DNA of 64,000 bases from Isoetes taiwanensis (Eukaryota; Streptophyta; Lycopodiopsida; Isoetales; Isoetaceae). Of the stretch, positions 43,760-56,274 are shown piece after piece. How positions within the stretch are numbered: position 1 is the stretch's first letter; every line of letters begins with the position of its first letter. The position numbers and the translations under genes are program-made. Location: contig JAJEKV010000034.1 of assembly GCA_021234155.1 (NCBI GenBank), forward strand, positions 3,288,001 to 3,352,000, written 5' to 3'. The notes below the pieces were generated by a model that had not been told where the DNA came from, did no database searches, and saw only the letters and a program-made list of their open reading frames with translations.

Positions 43760-45781
43760 CACCACACGCATGCTTTTAAACATCTAGCGATCCTTTTCTG
43801 AGGTATCATTAGTCTATGACCTCCTCGGCCAGATCAAGTTATAACTCTTTATAGACATCTCTCTCACTTTCATGACATCCGTTAAAAAATATCCAACGGG
43901 CCGCGGTGGCATGTCAAAGAACGTCCGTAGGGGCATTTCTGAGGATATCATATGTCTATGTCTCGATGCCCCGATATGTCTTTGCAATGCAAAGAATAAG
44001 TGTATCTCATCTTCGATCACATCATCACCACAGCGGACTTTGCATGTGCACTTATATCTCGGAAAGCCCCCACCGTCCCCACTTCCACTCCCAAGTGATG
44101 GGAACTAAGGCGCAATCTAGAGACAAGATGTTGTTTAAAATGTGAAAGCCCGCCACCCTAAGTGTGAGGCCTCTTTCGGTTCTGGATTAATCATTTCCCG
44201 TAAAAACCATCTTGGTGCCGTGGATTCCTCCAAAATTTTTTATCACGCGCTTTCTTGTAAACATAGTCATTTAATTTGTCTGTTTCATCTGGTATCTCCT
44301 CTAACGTCATGTCCCATCGTCTCAACCATATAACCACATTTGTAAACCACCCTTTTAGGCTACTATGAATCATAGTCTTCCTAGGCAGCCTATCATGATC
44401 CATATCTTGAATTTTTCTAACATATTTTATGGTCTGCAGCAATGCTTCAATTTCCAATTCATAACCCTGTTTCAGCAACATCTGATATGGTGTTTGCATT
44501 TTAAGTCCCAATTCTGCTAACAAGAACTTTTTTTGAATCTTCTCTACTCTAGTCCACATATCTAGAGATAATCCTGGCCCCCATACCTCACATTCGTATA
44601 AGATAACAGAACGCACCAAGGAGTTATAAAGCATCTTTTTAAGATGCCAGTCAATAATCCCTTTTTTATTGCATACTCTTTGCATTGAGTAAAAAGCCTT
44701 AATCCCAGCATCTGTCCTCTGCTCAATTGCACTATTCCAGCTATAGTTGTGTTTCACAACAGCCCCAAGTATTTATATGTGTCTGTAATGTCTACCTCTT
44801 CCCCTTTGTAATAGAAGTGAAAATCACGTATTCTTATCCCAAATATAAGGATTTTCGTTTTTCCCAAATTCACCTTCATCTCTGTTCTATCACAAAAATC
44901 AGCCAAAGCATTTAGGTGTTTTTGCATACCTTTCTGACTCCTGGCAAAGATCACAATATCGTCAGCATATAACAGCAGTACTAGTACATATCCAGCGATT
45001 GTGGTTCCTTCTCCTCCATACTCATGTAACCATCTTTCAAATTGGTCAATGTATATGCCAAAAAAGAGTAGGCGACAGAGGGCACCCCTGCTTCACCCCT
45101 ATATTACTGATAATTTCCTCTTGACACTGCTGGTTCAATGGGAAGGACAATCCAACTACCACCTTTTCACTTAATATAGCGACTGCATTTTTGAGCCCAT
45201 GAGGAACACCAATATTTTCCATATAATCCCATATATTTTTCCTGCGTAGCATGTCAAAAGCCTTGGCCAAACATGCAAAGAGTGGTTTTTTGGTCTTTTT
45301 ATGGAATCTGTGACTGCTCTAAAAGTAATCAGGTGATCTATTGTAGACATTTTATGCCGAAAACTTGCTTGTCCTGTTGCTCTAACATTATTCTCCTCTG
45401 CCCATGTGCTCATCCTATTTTCCAATAGTGTAGCAAAAAGTTTTGAGAATAGACAACTTACCATCACCATCCTGTAATTATTTGGGTTTGTTACATCTCC
45501 TGCTTTATGAATCGGTACTACTCAGTTGTACTGCCAAGTAGATGGGAAGCCATTTATCAATGCCTTGTCCATCACTCTTGTAATTATCTTTGCCACACCC
45601 GGTCTTGCCCACTTGACCATTTCTGCCGTAAGGCCAAGAGTATCTGCCGCCTTTCCACATGCTAGCTTTTTAATACTGACTTCTACTTCTTCTTCAGAGA
45701 ACACTAGTATTTCGCTATTTACTTGCATGGCATCATTCAAACCCTCAATGTCATAAAGCTTTCGTACCTGTTTTATCAAGT
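43760..45781 (-). pseudogene. Reverse transcriptase and C-terminus of LINE2 ORF2
   Basis: Order on the minus strand: fingers at 45522-45779 ('KKLACGKAADTLGLTAEMVKW'); 45171-45470 ('ATGQASFRHKMSTIDHL'); palm at 45046-45270 ('NIGVKQGCPLSPTLF'); catalytic Y-A-D-D at 44958-44969; thumb at 44754-44954 ('YKYLGLL'); a long connecting domain at 44191-44757 ('SLVRSVILYECEVWGPG'); and a Cys/His tail near 43830-44070 ('EDEIHLFFALQRHIGA'). Four frame changes occur. The 5' end is the insertion point of element C. Confidence 0.75.
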
Positions 45782-46370
45782 TGTTTAGGGTCTGGGTTCG
45801 GGAACTCCTGCAAGACAGCCCTGTTGTGAGGACCCGTGGATCAAACAGGAGAATCCGGTAGCTGTGTCACGTGGGATTTGCAAAAGAAACTAAGGAAGAG
45901 AAAAGAGAAAAGCAAGAAGAACAATGAAGAATACGATGAAGAGAACAAAACTCTTTGATATCAATTGTGATACATGAGGTCTCGTAGTCGAGAGAAAGCA
46001 GAAGTGAGATAAGACCCAAAACTCATCTAACCCGTGAAGGCTAGCTCTACTCATATATATAGTACAATGGCCTTTGGCCCAATATAGACACTCTATCAGA
46101 TTTCGGTGCCGACTCCTAGAAGGAGGCCTGATTTGCAGGAATACTGGCGGTGCCTCTTGAGGTGCCTGAAATCACGCCGACGCCGGGCTGGCAAGACGCC
46201 CGCCACTTGTCCGTGGCGTTGCCTCTTCTTTGGCACGGGCGCCTGCCTTCGCGCGGGTCTCGCCGCTGGTCTTCATTGGGCCTTTGACGCCCGACCTGGA
46301 CTGGGATCCTTGGCCTTGACCTGGTCCGTCGTGTGCATGAATAGTCCCGATTTGGGCGTCTGGACTACTA
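45782..46370 (-). repeat. 3' LTR of element C
   Basis: 589 bp, the same length as the right copy. The central 300 bp differ by only a few bases from 56275-56863, but the outer GC-rich blocks (45790-45875 and 46165-46300) differ heavily. Confidence 0.82.
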
Positions 46371-46385
46371 CTCCCCCCACCAAAC
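46371..46385 (-). promoter_or_regulatory. Polypurine tract of element C
   Basis: On the minus strand GTTTGGTGGGGGGAG directly precedes the 3' LTR, as expected for plus-strand priming. Confidence 0.7.
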
Positions 46386-46578
46386 GATTACTCGTGATGA
46401 AGAAAAGAGGGAAGTGTTTCGATGGCGAAACCCAAGAGCCTGAAATTCATCCTCACGCAGTATGAGGACCAACCATTATGATAGTTGCCAATGAGATCTT
46501 GGCGGTCCAAGAGCCGCAGGGGGTGTTGAGACCAATGGCGTGATGAGCGCCAATGAGAAATTCGAGCGCATAATGTCT

Positions 46579-49398
46579 TCAAAGGGCGCGCATGTGCCGC
46601 CCTTGAAGGGACGAACTGGCATTCCATGAGAAGGCAGGTCTGGAGGCCGAAGGCACTGACGCTGGCATTGGGTTGCAATAAAAGATAGGACACTGCCGAT
46701 TTAGCGAGCTTAACAGGAGGCACTTGAGAGCAGCACAGAAGCCTACTTGACGGTGAACTGAAGGATCCGGTGAGGTGGCAGCATTCTCCAAGAAGGCATC
46801 AAGGCCATGGACAGCATGAGCGGGCGTTTGCCAACCACGCTCATTGGCAATATATATCCAATTTCCGGTGTGGTCCAAGGTGGCACCATCCTCCCAATTG
46901 GAGCGTCTGACAAAACGTGGATCCCAGCGGAGATCCGTCGAAATTTGAGGAGGAGTTCACCCAGCGTGGCCTTCCAGGACTTTGGTCCAAAAGGGAAGAC
47001 GCCAGTCGGAGGTGAGAAACCTGGGGCGTGGAGGGACTTCTAATGAAGCATATGGAGAGTGAGCCATGCCCGTGGGCGTGGGCTGTTGCGCCTGCTCCCT
47101 GAATTCACGAACAAGGTCTTGATCAAGAGCACAACACCACTGGTCCCACTCTGAAGCAGAGAGTTGAGTATAGACAGGAGGATTAACCCAACTCGTGGGT
47201 ATGGTCTTGCTTTCCAGAAGGCCACGCAGTTGATTGTAGCCTCCCAAGTGCTGCATATAAATTTGGGCAAACTGAAGATCCTCAGGATGCGCTAAATTCT
47301 TCCGCACCTGTTCCAGCGTTTCTGCTTGCCACAGAGGTAGGTGATGAGCAAGCTCATGCATGTACTCTTGTCCAAGAGTGTGAGACCGATCATGATCCTG
47401 TAAATACGGGTTGGTGTCCAAGAACAACCAGTGAGCATGGGGGTTGCCATGAAAAATTCGATGTTCCTCATCTCTGAATTTGTCTTGTGAATCAGCCAGA
47501 TAAAAATCATGAAAAATATAGGCCATCGGCTGAACAACGCGGAAGATGACCAAATCAGGATCTTCACAGTTGATTTGATCAAATACTAAGAGAGCACAGA
47601 GTAGACCTTTGTCTTCGACAGAAAGATCCGGCCAGATCCTTAGAAAATCCGCACTGTGTAGTGGCTGGGCATTAACCTGGCCGTCTGCTGCATACCACTT
47701 CAGAAGAAAAAGGTGGCGTCGGGCAACCACATAATCCAGATAACTGGTAGGAGTAGAGAAATCCACAGGAATGCGGCTAGCAATATCAATATAGCCCTCT
47801 TGTTTATTTTGGGCTTCTTCTGCTGATTGAACAGCTTGCTGGAGTTGATGTTCGAGGTTACGGATCTGATTTTCCTTTTCGAGCAGGAGACGTGATTGAT
47901 CACGGACCCGTCTGTGAGGAAGCGTGCCCTGTGAAGAGGATTGCCCAGGAGTATGCAGTCGCAGCGTGGCAAGCTCTGTGTCATCAATTAATTTTTGCTT
48001 CTGTGCTTCTGTAAGCTAAGTCTGAAGAGATGTGACCTGATTTTGCAACGTGGTCAATTGGTCTTGGAGAGAGGGGAGCTGCTCGTTGCGCTCCTTGAGC
48101 TCTTGAAGTTGAATGTTGTAATTTTTAGAGAGCTTAGTGTACATGGTGTTAAGTTCTGCAAGAGCTTTATCCTTGTCGCCCAGGAGGGTATCCTTGGCTT
48201 TGACCTGCTCCAGCAATTCCTGAATGGTGGATTGTAACTGAGCCTGTTGATCAGCAAGCAGGCTTGTCTGATCTTGTGCATTCTTGAGATCGTCACGGGC
48301 CTGTAAAAGAGCCTCGTGCTTCTGTTGAAGTTTTTCTTCCAGGGTTTGAACTTGCGTGGTGGCAGCTTGAAGATCCCTGTGAACAGCTTCCGTGGCCTCC
48401 ATGTAGGCTTGAACACCATTCATGAAGACTTCTTGTGAGTTCTAAAGCTTGAGAACAACAGCTTGGACATCTTGCTGGTATTGATACAGGGCTTGGCGAG
48501 AAGGTGGAGGTGCATGGCCCTGTTGGTGATGGGTCTGTGACGTCTGAGAATTTTGATGAGAAGTTGTGGGTACGGATTCCGTGGAGGAAGAAGAGACAGT
48601 AATAGGGTTGGCGTTTTGTTGAACATGACCAGGAGAAAGAGGAGGGCATGAAGCTTCAGCCTGCTGGTTGTGAGGAAGGGAATGAAAGGATTGATGAGTG
48701 GATGCACGAGAAGTGGAAGGGGACCCTTGGCGGGTGATAGGTATGTAATGACGGATGATGGCCTGGAGGTGAGCACCCACAGAAGTGTCAGAGCCAGAAG
48801 AAGGTGTTGCACTGACACGATCAATTTCATGGAGAAGTCGGAAGAACAAAATTTGTGGCCAATCAATAGGATGAGTGGAATAGACGGCCATAATGACAAT
48901 GTTATAAAACGGTTTATTGATATGGGTGTTCTTGATGGAATACCCATAGAATTTTCGCCACAGAAACTTTACAAAAGTATCGTGGGTCTTTGCAATGTTG
49001 GTGAGGCGATGCATGTTGGCTTGATAAGGAGCTGCGCCATACTGAGTGACATCCTGGTCCTGTAAGGCAGCCCAAGATAAAGAAGGTCTGGCAAGAGGAA
49101 TTTGGAATACCTGAGAAAGTAGAACCGGGGTAAGCAGAATGGTAGTTCCATCAACCGTGGTGGCGTATCCTTCCGGGCTGTTGATCATATGAGCGACAAA
49201 CTGCTTCAGTTGCTCCGGATTTGGTGCAGGGAGGTCCTGTTGGGAGAATGCATAAAGCCCATGGTGTTCCGCCACTGCACGACTTGGACCTGCTAGGGCA
49301 TCGCGAAAGGTGGGTGTTGAGAAAGTTACCAATTCAAAAAGAGCCGGATCCCTTGGAGCAGAAGCTTGAAGTTGAGGAAATTTGGGTGAAGCAGCCAT
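46579..49398 (-). pseudogene. Large extra ORF after integrase (element C)
   Basis: A single reading frame of about 940 codons runs from M-A-A-S-P-K-F-P at 49398 to 46579. It is broken only by three in-frame stops: TAG at 48442-48444 (Gln in element A), TAG at 48016-48018 and TGA at 46957-46959. Domains: an N-terminal helical domain (residues about 50-230, with F-L-W-R-K-F-Y-G-Y-S-I-K and H-P-I-D-W-P-Q-I-L-F); a Ser/Gln/Pro-rich linker; a coiled coil (about 48030-48420 and again 47800-47990); and a C-terminal domain (46957-47766: 'ARRHLFLLKWYAADGQVN', 'FHDFYLADSQDKFRDEEHRI'). No signal peptide or membrane segment is evident, so it is not clearly envelope-like. Element A shares the N-terminal half. 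Confidence 0.65.
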
Positions 49399-49856
49399 GG
49401 CGAAGAGCGTCGGAAAGGAACAGTAAGAACTGTCTTGAGAAGCCGGAGGGCGGAGAGCAGAAGACGAAAACGAAGATAGGCGAAAAGGTTTTAGGGCGCA
49501 CAAGTTTGTGGCGAAGGGCGGATGAGGATGAAACAAAGAACCGCTGATGGTGCCGTGGCTATAGATGCGGAGAAAGCGCATTGAGAAGCAAAATTTGGCT
49601 AAGTCCCCAAGCGCTAAGGGAGAAGCAATGAACGGTGGAGATGAGACGTGAATGAACGATCGGAGGTGACAGCTGGAGAAGGTACAATCATTAATTTTCG
49701 ACGGGCATGAAAGGAAGGAATGTCATTTAATGCGCATAACCTCGGGGGGATATCATAAAAAGGAAGTGTCAAGGTACCATGGCTAGATATGCGGCGGAGA
49801 AAAGATTCTCGATTTAGAAATGGCCTTGCATTGCAAACCACGCTAGCAATTTGATG

Positions 49857-49900
49857 ATTGGTCCACGCCGGGCAGAGCTCCGGCGGTTGGGCTATATAAG
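49857..49900 (+). promoter_or_regulatory. TATA box and inverted CCAAT for the antisense ORF (element C)
   Basis: ATTGG at 49857-49861 and GCTATATAAG at 49891-49900 lie about 45 bp before the ATG at 49939. Spacing and order match element A. Confidence 0.45.
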
Positions 49901-49938
49901 ACGAGCAAAGGGTCGGCCGGTGACACCGTTCGCGGATC

Positions 49939-50134
49939 ATGGACGACGAGTGCACTATGCCAACAAGTTGCCAAGAATGAATAACCCGTAAGATGAATGC
50001 CATGGACCTTCGAAGTGCCGCAAAATCAGCATACCGAATGAATGGATTGGTGGGTGGGCGGGATGGCGGAGCATCCCGACCCAAAGACTACTGCCATCGG
50101 AGGTGGTGGTGCACCCGCTACTGATCCCGACTAG
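49939..50134 (+). pseudogene. Short antisense ORF of element C
   Basis: Counterpart of 17179-17373. It begins M-D-D-E-C-T-M-P. Where element A has Trp, this copy has TGA (about 49975), and a frame change follows. The block G-M-A-E-H-P-D-P can be read in a shifted frame near 50060-50085. A TAG at 50132-50134 corresponds to the end. It is on the strand opposite to gag-pol, between integrase and the extra ORF. No known domain. Confidence 0.4.
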
Positions 50135-50295
50135 TGCGTTTACTAGATCCTCCGCGCATAACCTCTGCCCCAACCCGAGTAGAGGGTTTTTAAACTTAGG
50201 ATTTTGTAAATAGGGCTCTTTTGTAAATAGCGGATGTATATGGGCAATGCCCACATTTTGTATTTCACCACTGCTATCAATATAAATATGCCGCT

Positions 50296-52900
50296 TTAGT
50301 CACTATCTGTGGAGGCAGAATTGTGTGTTGCATCATGTGTATGACTGTCTGATTCTTCTGTATGAAATTGTTTTAGGCGAAAGCCATTAACCAGTGTAGG
50401 TAATGGAGTGCCATCTAATTCTGCCAGCTGAAAGACGCTGGGTTGTACAACGTGAACGATTTGATAAGGACCAAGCCACCTGAACTTTAACTTCCTTGGA
50501 AAATTTTTGTAACGAGAATCATAAAGTAAAACCAAATCACCTTCTTTAAAACTTTTTGGTCTTCGATGTTTGTCATGCAAAGATTTCCGCAACTGGTGGC
50601 CATGAAGAACCCGAATATAAGCATCTCTCCTAAGTTCATCCAATTGTTCAAGCTGGTAAACTCGTTCTTGAAGAGGTGCAGGTGGGTTATGAGTGGTAGC
50701 AAGTTGAAAACGAAGTGTCGGAAGAACATATTCAAAGGGCATCAAGGCTTCTTGTCCATAAACCAATTTAAAAGGAGTGTGACCAAAGAGCAATCTTGAA
50801 ACAAAGAGTTGTAAGCCCAAAGAACAAGAGGGTAATTTTTCGTGCCAATCCGGTCGCGAGAGGCATCACGATTTTCTTCAGAATAGTGATGAGAGTCTTG
50901 TTGGTGCTTTCAGCCAAACCATTCCCTTTGAGGATAGTAAGGTGTGCTTTTATGATGATGTATCGCCAGATAATCCGTCCGCCTTCTTTAATGGTGTGAT
51001 TGACAAAATGAACACCTCGATCACCGACCAGCCCGTGGGACAGCCAAAACGCAGATGATGTGCGTGATAGAGGACCTTGGCTGTGCTTGCTGCAGTTGTC
51101 GAAGTGCGCAAGCCTCAGCCCATTTGGTAGCGTGTCGCTGATGACCAGAATGTAACGGCACGGGGTGCCGCGGAGGATCAATGGGCCCCACAAAAGTCCA
51201 TTCCCCATTTGCCGGGCGGAAATGGCGTGGCGACCGGGCGCCAACGGGAGAGCGCCACGGGCGTGGCCTATCCACACGCCGACGGACATCACACGCGGGG
51301 CGTGGCGTGGGCATCCTTTGAAGAGCATGGGCCGTAAATAGCCTCGCGAGAAGGATTTTATGCGTCTTGGTGGTGTCACCGTGGAAATGTCCACCACCAA
51401 GCCCTTCATGGGCTTGTCGAACGATATCGGGCACTTCATGAGGAAGAACACAGCGTCTGAGAACCATATCCTTGCCGCGTTTGTACAGATGGCCCGCAAC
51501 CATGGTGTATTCACGAACCTCTCGGAGAAACTGTCGGCGGCGTGATTGAAGCTTTGCTGGAGAGAGCGTGGGATCTTCGGAGGGAAGAACACCAGGAGAA
51601 GATACTGCTGGTAGTTATGAAACCAATGTGGCGTGGCCGTGACCAAAAACAGCTGAGCGTCAGGAAAGGCATCTGAAACACCCGTGGAGGGATCATCTGT
51701 GTGTATGCGTGAGAGATAATCCGGTACGACATGAGATTTGGCAGCTTTATGAATGATTTCAAAAGGAGCGAATTCTTGCAGAAGAAGGACCCAACGAGCA
51801 ATTCTGCCCGTGGGCGTGGACTTGTTGATCAAATAAAGAAGTGCCAGATGATCAACAAAGAATTTGATCTGGCTGCCCAACAAATAATGTCGGAAGCGTT
51901 GGACACAAAAAATTAAGCCCAATGCCTCCCTCTCGGTGGCAGAGTAGTTGCGCTCAGCAGGATTGAGTTTTCTGCTGGCATATCGATTCGGTTTATCAGT
52001 GTGCACGTCAAATGCTTGTGAGAGGACATCACCAATAGCAAATGCGGAGACATCAACATGAACATGAAAAGGCTTGTCCCATTGAGGAGAAACAAGCACG
52101 GGGGCCTGAGTAAGCAAAATCTTCAACTGTTGGAAAGCAAAGATCCCGCCCAAGGAATTTTCATCACCCGTGAGTTTATGAATGGGATCAGCAATGGCTT
52201 CAAGTCCGTGAATGAAGGTGGAATAATAATTGACCTTGCCCAGAAAGAACGTGTCTCCTTGATATTAGATGGTGCTTGAGCTTTAAGCACACAACCGATT
52301 TTAGCAGATTCGTGGTGATACCGCTTTCATCGACCACATGTCCTAACGTAACACCGTGAGGTGACGGTAAGGTGCATTTCTCGTGATTGAGACTAATGTC
52401 GACTCATCACATTTCTGAAAGACGAGCTCTAATTTATCCAGGTGGTCATCCATGGAACTGTAGGCGGAAAAGTCATCTTGAAAAATCTGGAGAAAGGGTT
52501 TCTCCTTCATATAATCATGAAAAACCGAGAGCATGATGCGTTGAAACGTTGATGGAGAATTTGATAACCCAAAAGGAACCACCTTGTAGGCAAAAGTGCC
52601 CCACGGGGTGGTGAAGGTAGTCTTTAGTTGATCAGCTTCTTTGATTGAAATTTGATTGTAGCCTGAAAAACCATCAATGAAGGAGTACATTTCATGACCA
52701 GCGACCTCTTCCAGAACCTGGTCTGTGAAGGGAAGTGGGAAGTGATCACGCTCCGTGGCCTGATTGAGTTTGCGATAGTCCACGCAAACACGGATCTTAC
52801 CATTGTGTTTGAGAGCAATGACGATGGGGCTCACCCATTCAGAATGTTTGACCTCGTAGATCAAACTTGCAGCTAGAAGTTTGTCAATTTCAGCCTTGAC
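50296..52900 (-). pseudogene. pol: RT, RNase H and integrase (element C)
   Basis: RT lies at 52343-52864: 'VCVDYRKLNQAT', first catalytic Asp in 'SFIDGFSGYNQ', second box F-Q-D-D at 52472-52483 where Y/F-x-D-D is usual. RNase H follows at 51640-52153 ('RYASRKLNPAERNYSATEREALG', 'FFVDHLALLYLINK'). The integrase zinc-binding region is near 51350-51503 ('LPHEVPDIVRQAHEG'). Core pieces run from 50880 to 51250, including 'SDRGVHFVNH' on one frame and G-N-G-L-A-E-S near 50905-50930. The C-terminal domain is at 50296-50820 ('KFRWLGPYQIVHVV'). The integrase core at 51000-51350 is scrambled by indels compared with element A. Confidence 0.75.
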
Positions 52901-53421
52901 TCGGTCACTGTAATTTGGGTTGAGCCGGTACTGTTGTTGCTATACAGGACGTGCATCTGATTTGGTAGGAATGGTGAGTTCCCCCAAGTCTTTGTTGATA
53001 CCCCGAAGATCTTTATAGCTCCAGGCAAAAATGTGGTTGAACTTTTTGAAGAGCGTGATGGCGCGTGCTCAATAGGTGGTTGGAAGATTTGCAGCTAGGC
53101 GCACTGGCTGATTGTTGCCAACGTCCACAATCTCCACCTCAGGAGTTTGAATGTGAGGAACAACTTCCGTGTCATGAACAATATGAGCAGGAGGTTGAAA
53201 CATGACAGAAGGAGCTGCATTTTGTGTTGTGAAGAAAAGCGGTTGCTGGCGTCATCCAACACTGGTTGCTTCATGACAAAGATGAACGCCCACCTTGCTG
53301 CGGATCCGGGTTCGTGGTCGGAAAAATGGTCAAGACGCTGAATTCTATTGCAAGGAGCCGTAAGGGTCGAAAGGCGAGCCGCCACGTACCGGTCCCCGAT
53401 CCGCAGTCATCTCCCCGTGGA

Positions 53422-54900
53422 TCAAAGATATTCGTGGTAGGATGAAAGAGGCGCACTCACCGGGTGGAGCCTCGACCGATAGATATTCTCGCGGCTTCGT
53501 CGTAATGAGTGTCCCGGAGAGAAAGGTTCGGCATGTTCAACAGAGATGATCTTGCCGGTTTCCAAATCCATGGTAGCATTGAGATGACCATCTGTAATGA
53601 CGAGCTGGTCCGTGACCCAGTAATGAATACTTTTGGCGTGGCGGAGAAAAGGTCTGCCGACCAACATTTCATAATCACCGGGATCTTCACCGGCTTTCCA
53701 AACACCGAATTCTAGAGGGAATCGCAATTCGCCTATATTGATGTGAAGCAGGGGCGTGACGCCTTGAGGGCGCGTGATATGGCCATTGGCCAACTTGATA
53801 TCATAAGGGGCACGGTAAAGTTGCTTGATGCCCAATTGCTTGCAGAGTTTATCTGTGATAAGATTGACAGCACTTCCACCATCAATCTGAACATGATTGA
53901 CTTGTTAATTGTCCACCGTGGCATGCACCGTGGGTGTAGAGGTAGCCACAGCCCCAACCAGAACCGTGGGAAGGGGCAACTGGTCCTTGAGAGCAGGACA
54001 AAGTTTCAAAATGATGGCTAAACTCAAAGGAATTTTGATTTTCGCCAGTTCTTCTTGGAGTTCCAAAGGAACATGAGAAAACGAATCAGCAGGATCCAAG
54101 GGAGCTGAAGTCTGAGGTAAAGAAGCAGAAACTTCTTTGAGAAGCTCCACCTCTGCAGCAATGTTCAGATATGTCTGAGAGTGTGGAGTGTGAGATGACG
54201 GAGTGGCTTCATGACGCTGTTGAGCCCTGGTGGTGGCGTGCACATTAGCGAGCGTGCGGCCTTCTGCAGCCTGCATGAGGTTGAGGATACTTTGTCGTAC
54301 CTTGGGCATGACATGAGGCATGAGTTTATCCAAGTCTGGTGCAAAGTGAACCTTTTTTTCCTCTTCATGAGGGATCGTGTCGACAGCAAAAGCAGGGCGC
54401 GTATCATGAGGAATAATTGTCAAGGGTCGTGAAGCCCTGATCTGTCGTGAGACCAAACCAACCCAGTTTGACGGTTGAACCGGAGGATTGAGAGCCTGAT
54501 AAATTTCTTCCTGGGCTTGTTGATCCATCTGAGAAGTTGCTGCAGGAGTTGGTTGATACCTTGATTGTTGAGGCATGCGTGGTGGTTTTCGAAGAACAAG
54601 ACGAGGGCCCTGTTTGCCATTTGCTATCCAAAGTTGATAGGCTGTGAGGCGGACTGACGTGGTTTGATTCGTGCCTGGAAGTTGGACTTGAACTGGAGGA
54701 AGTTGAGGGCATGCCGTGGTGGTATGACCCCATTCCAAACAATGATAGCACTGAGCTTCCGTGGCTGCTGAGATTGTTGATACTATTGAGGAGGTTGTGC
54801 TTGAAACTGCTGAGGTTGATATGACGTCTGTTGCGGAGGCGTGGTCTGGACTTGATAAACCATCTTTTGCCGGAAGGGTGTAGGATGAGTACGAGTGCAT
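53422..54900 (-). pseudogene. Protease region of element C
   Basis: One frame spans 53422-54900, broken by a TAA at 53905. Just after that stop comes 'IDGGSAVNLIT', a variant of the D-[ST]-G-A catalytic motif of retroviral-type aspartic proteases, then 'YEMLVGRPFLRHAKSIHY', the second conserved loop. Upstream the same frame holds a zinc knuckle 'CYHCLEWGHTTTAC' (near 54735-54780), so gag and protease share a polyprotein. The stop at 53905 is a probable Gln-to-stop change. Confidence 0.7.
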
Positions 54901-56228
54901 TCTTCCGTGTCATGATTGCACATGTTGCAGCGTTGACAATGAGGAGGGCCATTGGTGGAGTTGCACTCGTTGGCCAAATGGCCTTGATATTTGCAGATGT
55001 GGCACCAAATTTAACTGCATTGAGGATTGGAGTGTTGAGGCTGAACAGCAGTCTGAGGTACCATGACAGGAGGAATGAAGGGTAGCTCCTGGAGGGCCAC
55101 ACCGCGAGTGGAAACATTAACAGAATGATTGACAAGTTCGATGGCCTGCTCCAAAGTCTTGGGGCGCAGGTATTCAGTCATGAGACGAATAGCCGAAGGA
55201 AGTCCCTGCAGAAACCAGACGAGGATCTGGCTTTGCGTGGGGTACTCTTGAAGTTTGCTGAGGAGAATGTGAAGACGATCCGCAAAATCCCGGGCTGATT
55301 CCGTGGGCTCTTGCTGAAGATCATTGAGTTGCTTGAGAAGAAGTTGATCATCATCGGTGGTGCCATAATGAGAAAGGAAAGCAGTCTTCATGTCAGTCCA
55401 GTTTTGTTTCCAATGGCTTTTGTTGGCCATGAGCCATTGATGAGGAGATCCACGCAGCGTGGTGGAAAAGATATGGAACTTCAGTTGAGGTTGAGCGTGA
55501 CCATTGAGGACAGCCAGAGCCTCAAATTCTTCCATGTGGGCTTGAGCACTTTGATCCAATGGTTTGCCTTTAGTGCTGCCAAAAGTGGGATAGGTCAGTT
55601 TGAGAGTCTGAAAAGAAGATTGTGACTGGCCTTGTGCATAGAGAGGCGGTGTATAAGGAGGAACATAATGGGGCGGAACTTCCATGGATTCCGGAGGAGG
55701 TGGCAAAGGAGCAGAAAGACCCTGAAGATGTGCAAAAGGAGGTTCCTGTGGTGGAGGACCTTGGGGTCCGTGGTCATGAGGTTTGAGATCGGTAAGAGTG
55801 TAAACTGGAAGAGTCTGTTGAAAAGAAGGAGATTGAGGATATGTCTGAACCTGGGAAGGGCCGAAAGAAACATGGGGATAACCCATTCCACCAGGGGGAG
55901 ATGATGGTTGTGAAGGCAGAGGAGTATGGCCAGAGGAGATATGAATGTAGGCACTCTCTAGAGTGTGGAAATAAGCTGGAGGTTGCTGAACAGCTGTATG
56001 ATGAGGTGACTGAGGTTGTGAACAATGTTTACACGCTGGAGGAGAGCCAGGACGAGAGTGAACACGAGGAGTAGGTGGCGCCGACTGAGCTCGTGAGCGA
56101 ATATGGCCTCCCTCAATATCATAACCTGTGTCATACATATCTCGAGCAACTTCGCGACGTTGATGGCGCTCCAAACGAGATGCCATCTGGCTGAGAAGCT
56201 CCTCTGGGGTGAAAGCTCGGGCAGACAT
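54783..56228 (-). pseudogene. gag with zinc knuckles (element C)
   Basis: The start at 56228 is M-S-A-R-A-F-T-P-E-E-L, only 47 bp inside the 5' LTR end. After a Pro/Gln/His-rich N-terminus, the capsid-type domain lies at about 55080-55560 ('FHIFSTTLRGSPHQWLMANK', 'DFADRLHILLSKLQEYP'). A TAA at 55011 (probable Gln codon change) precedes two CCHC zinc knuckles in the same frame ('CHICKYQGHLANEC' and 'CQRCNMCNHDTEEC', 54880-55005). A third is in the protease frame. Gag binds genomic RNA and forms the particle. Confidence 0.75.
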
Positions 56229-56274
56229 GATAAAAGAAAGAAGGGAAAGAAAATCAGACCCCGCAAATGCATGT

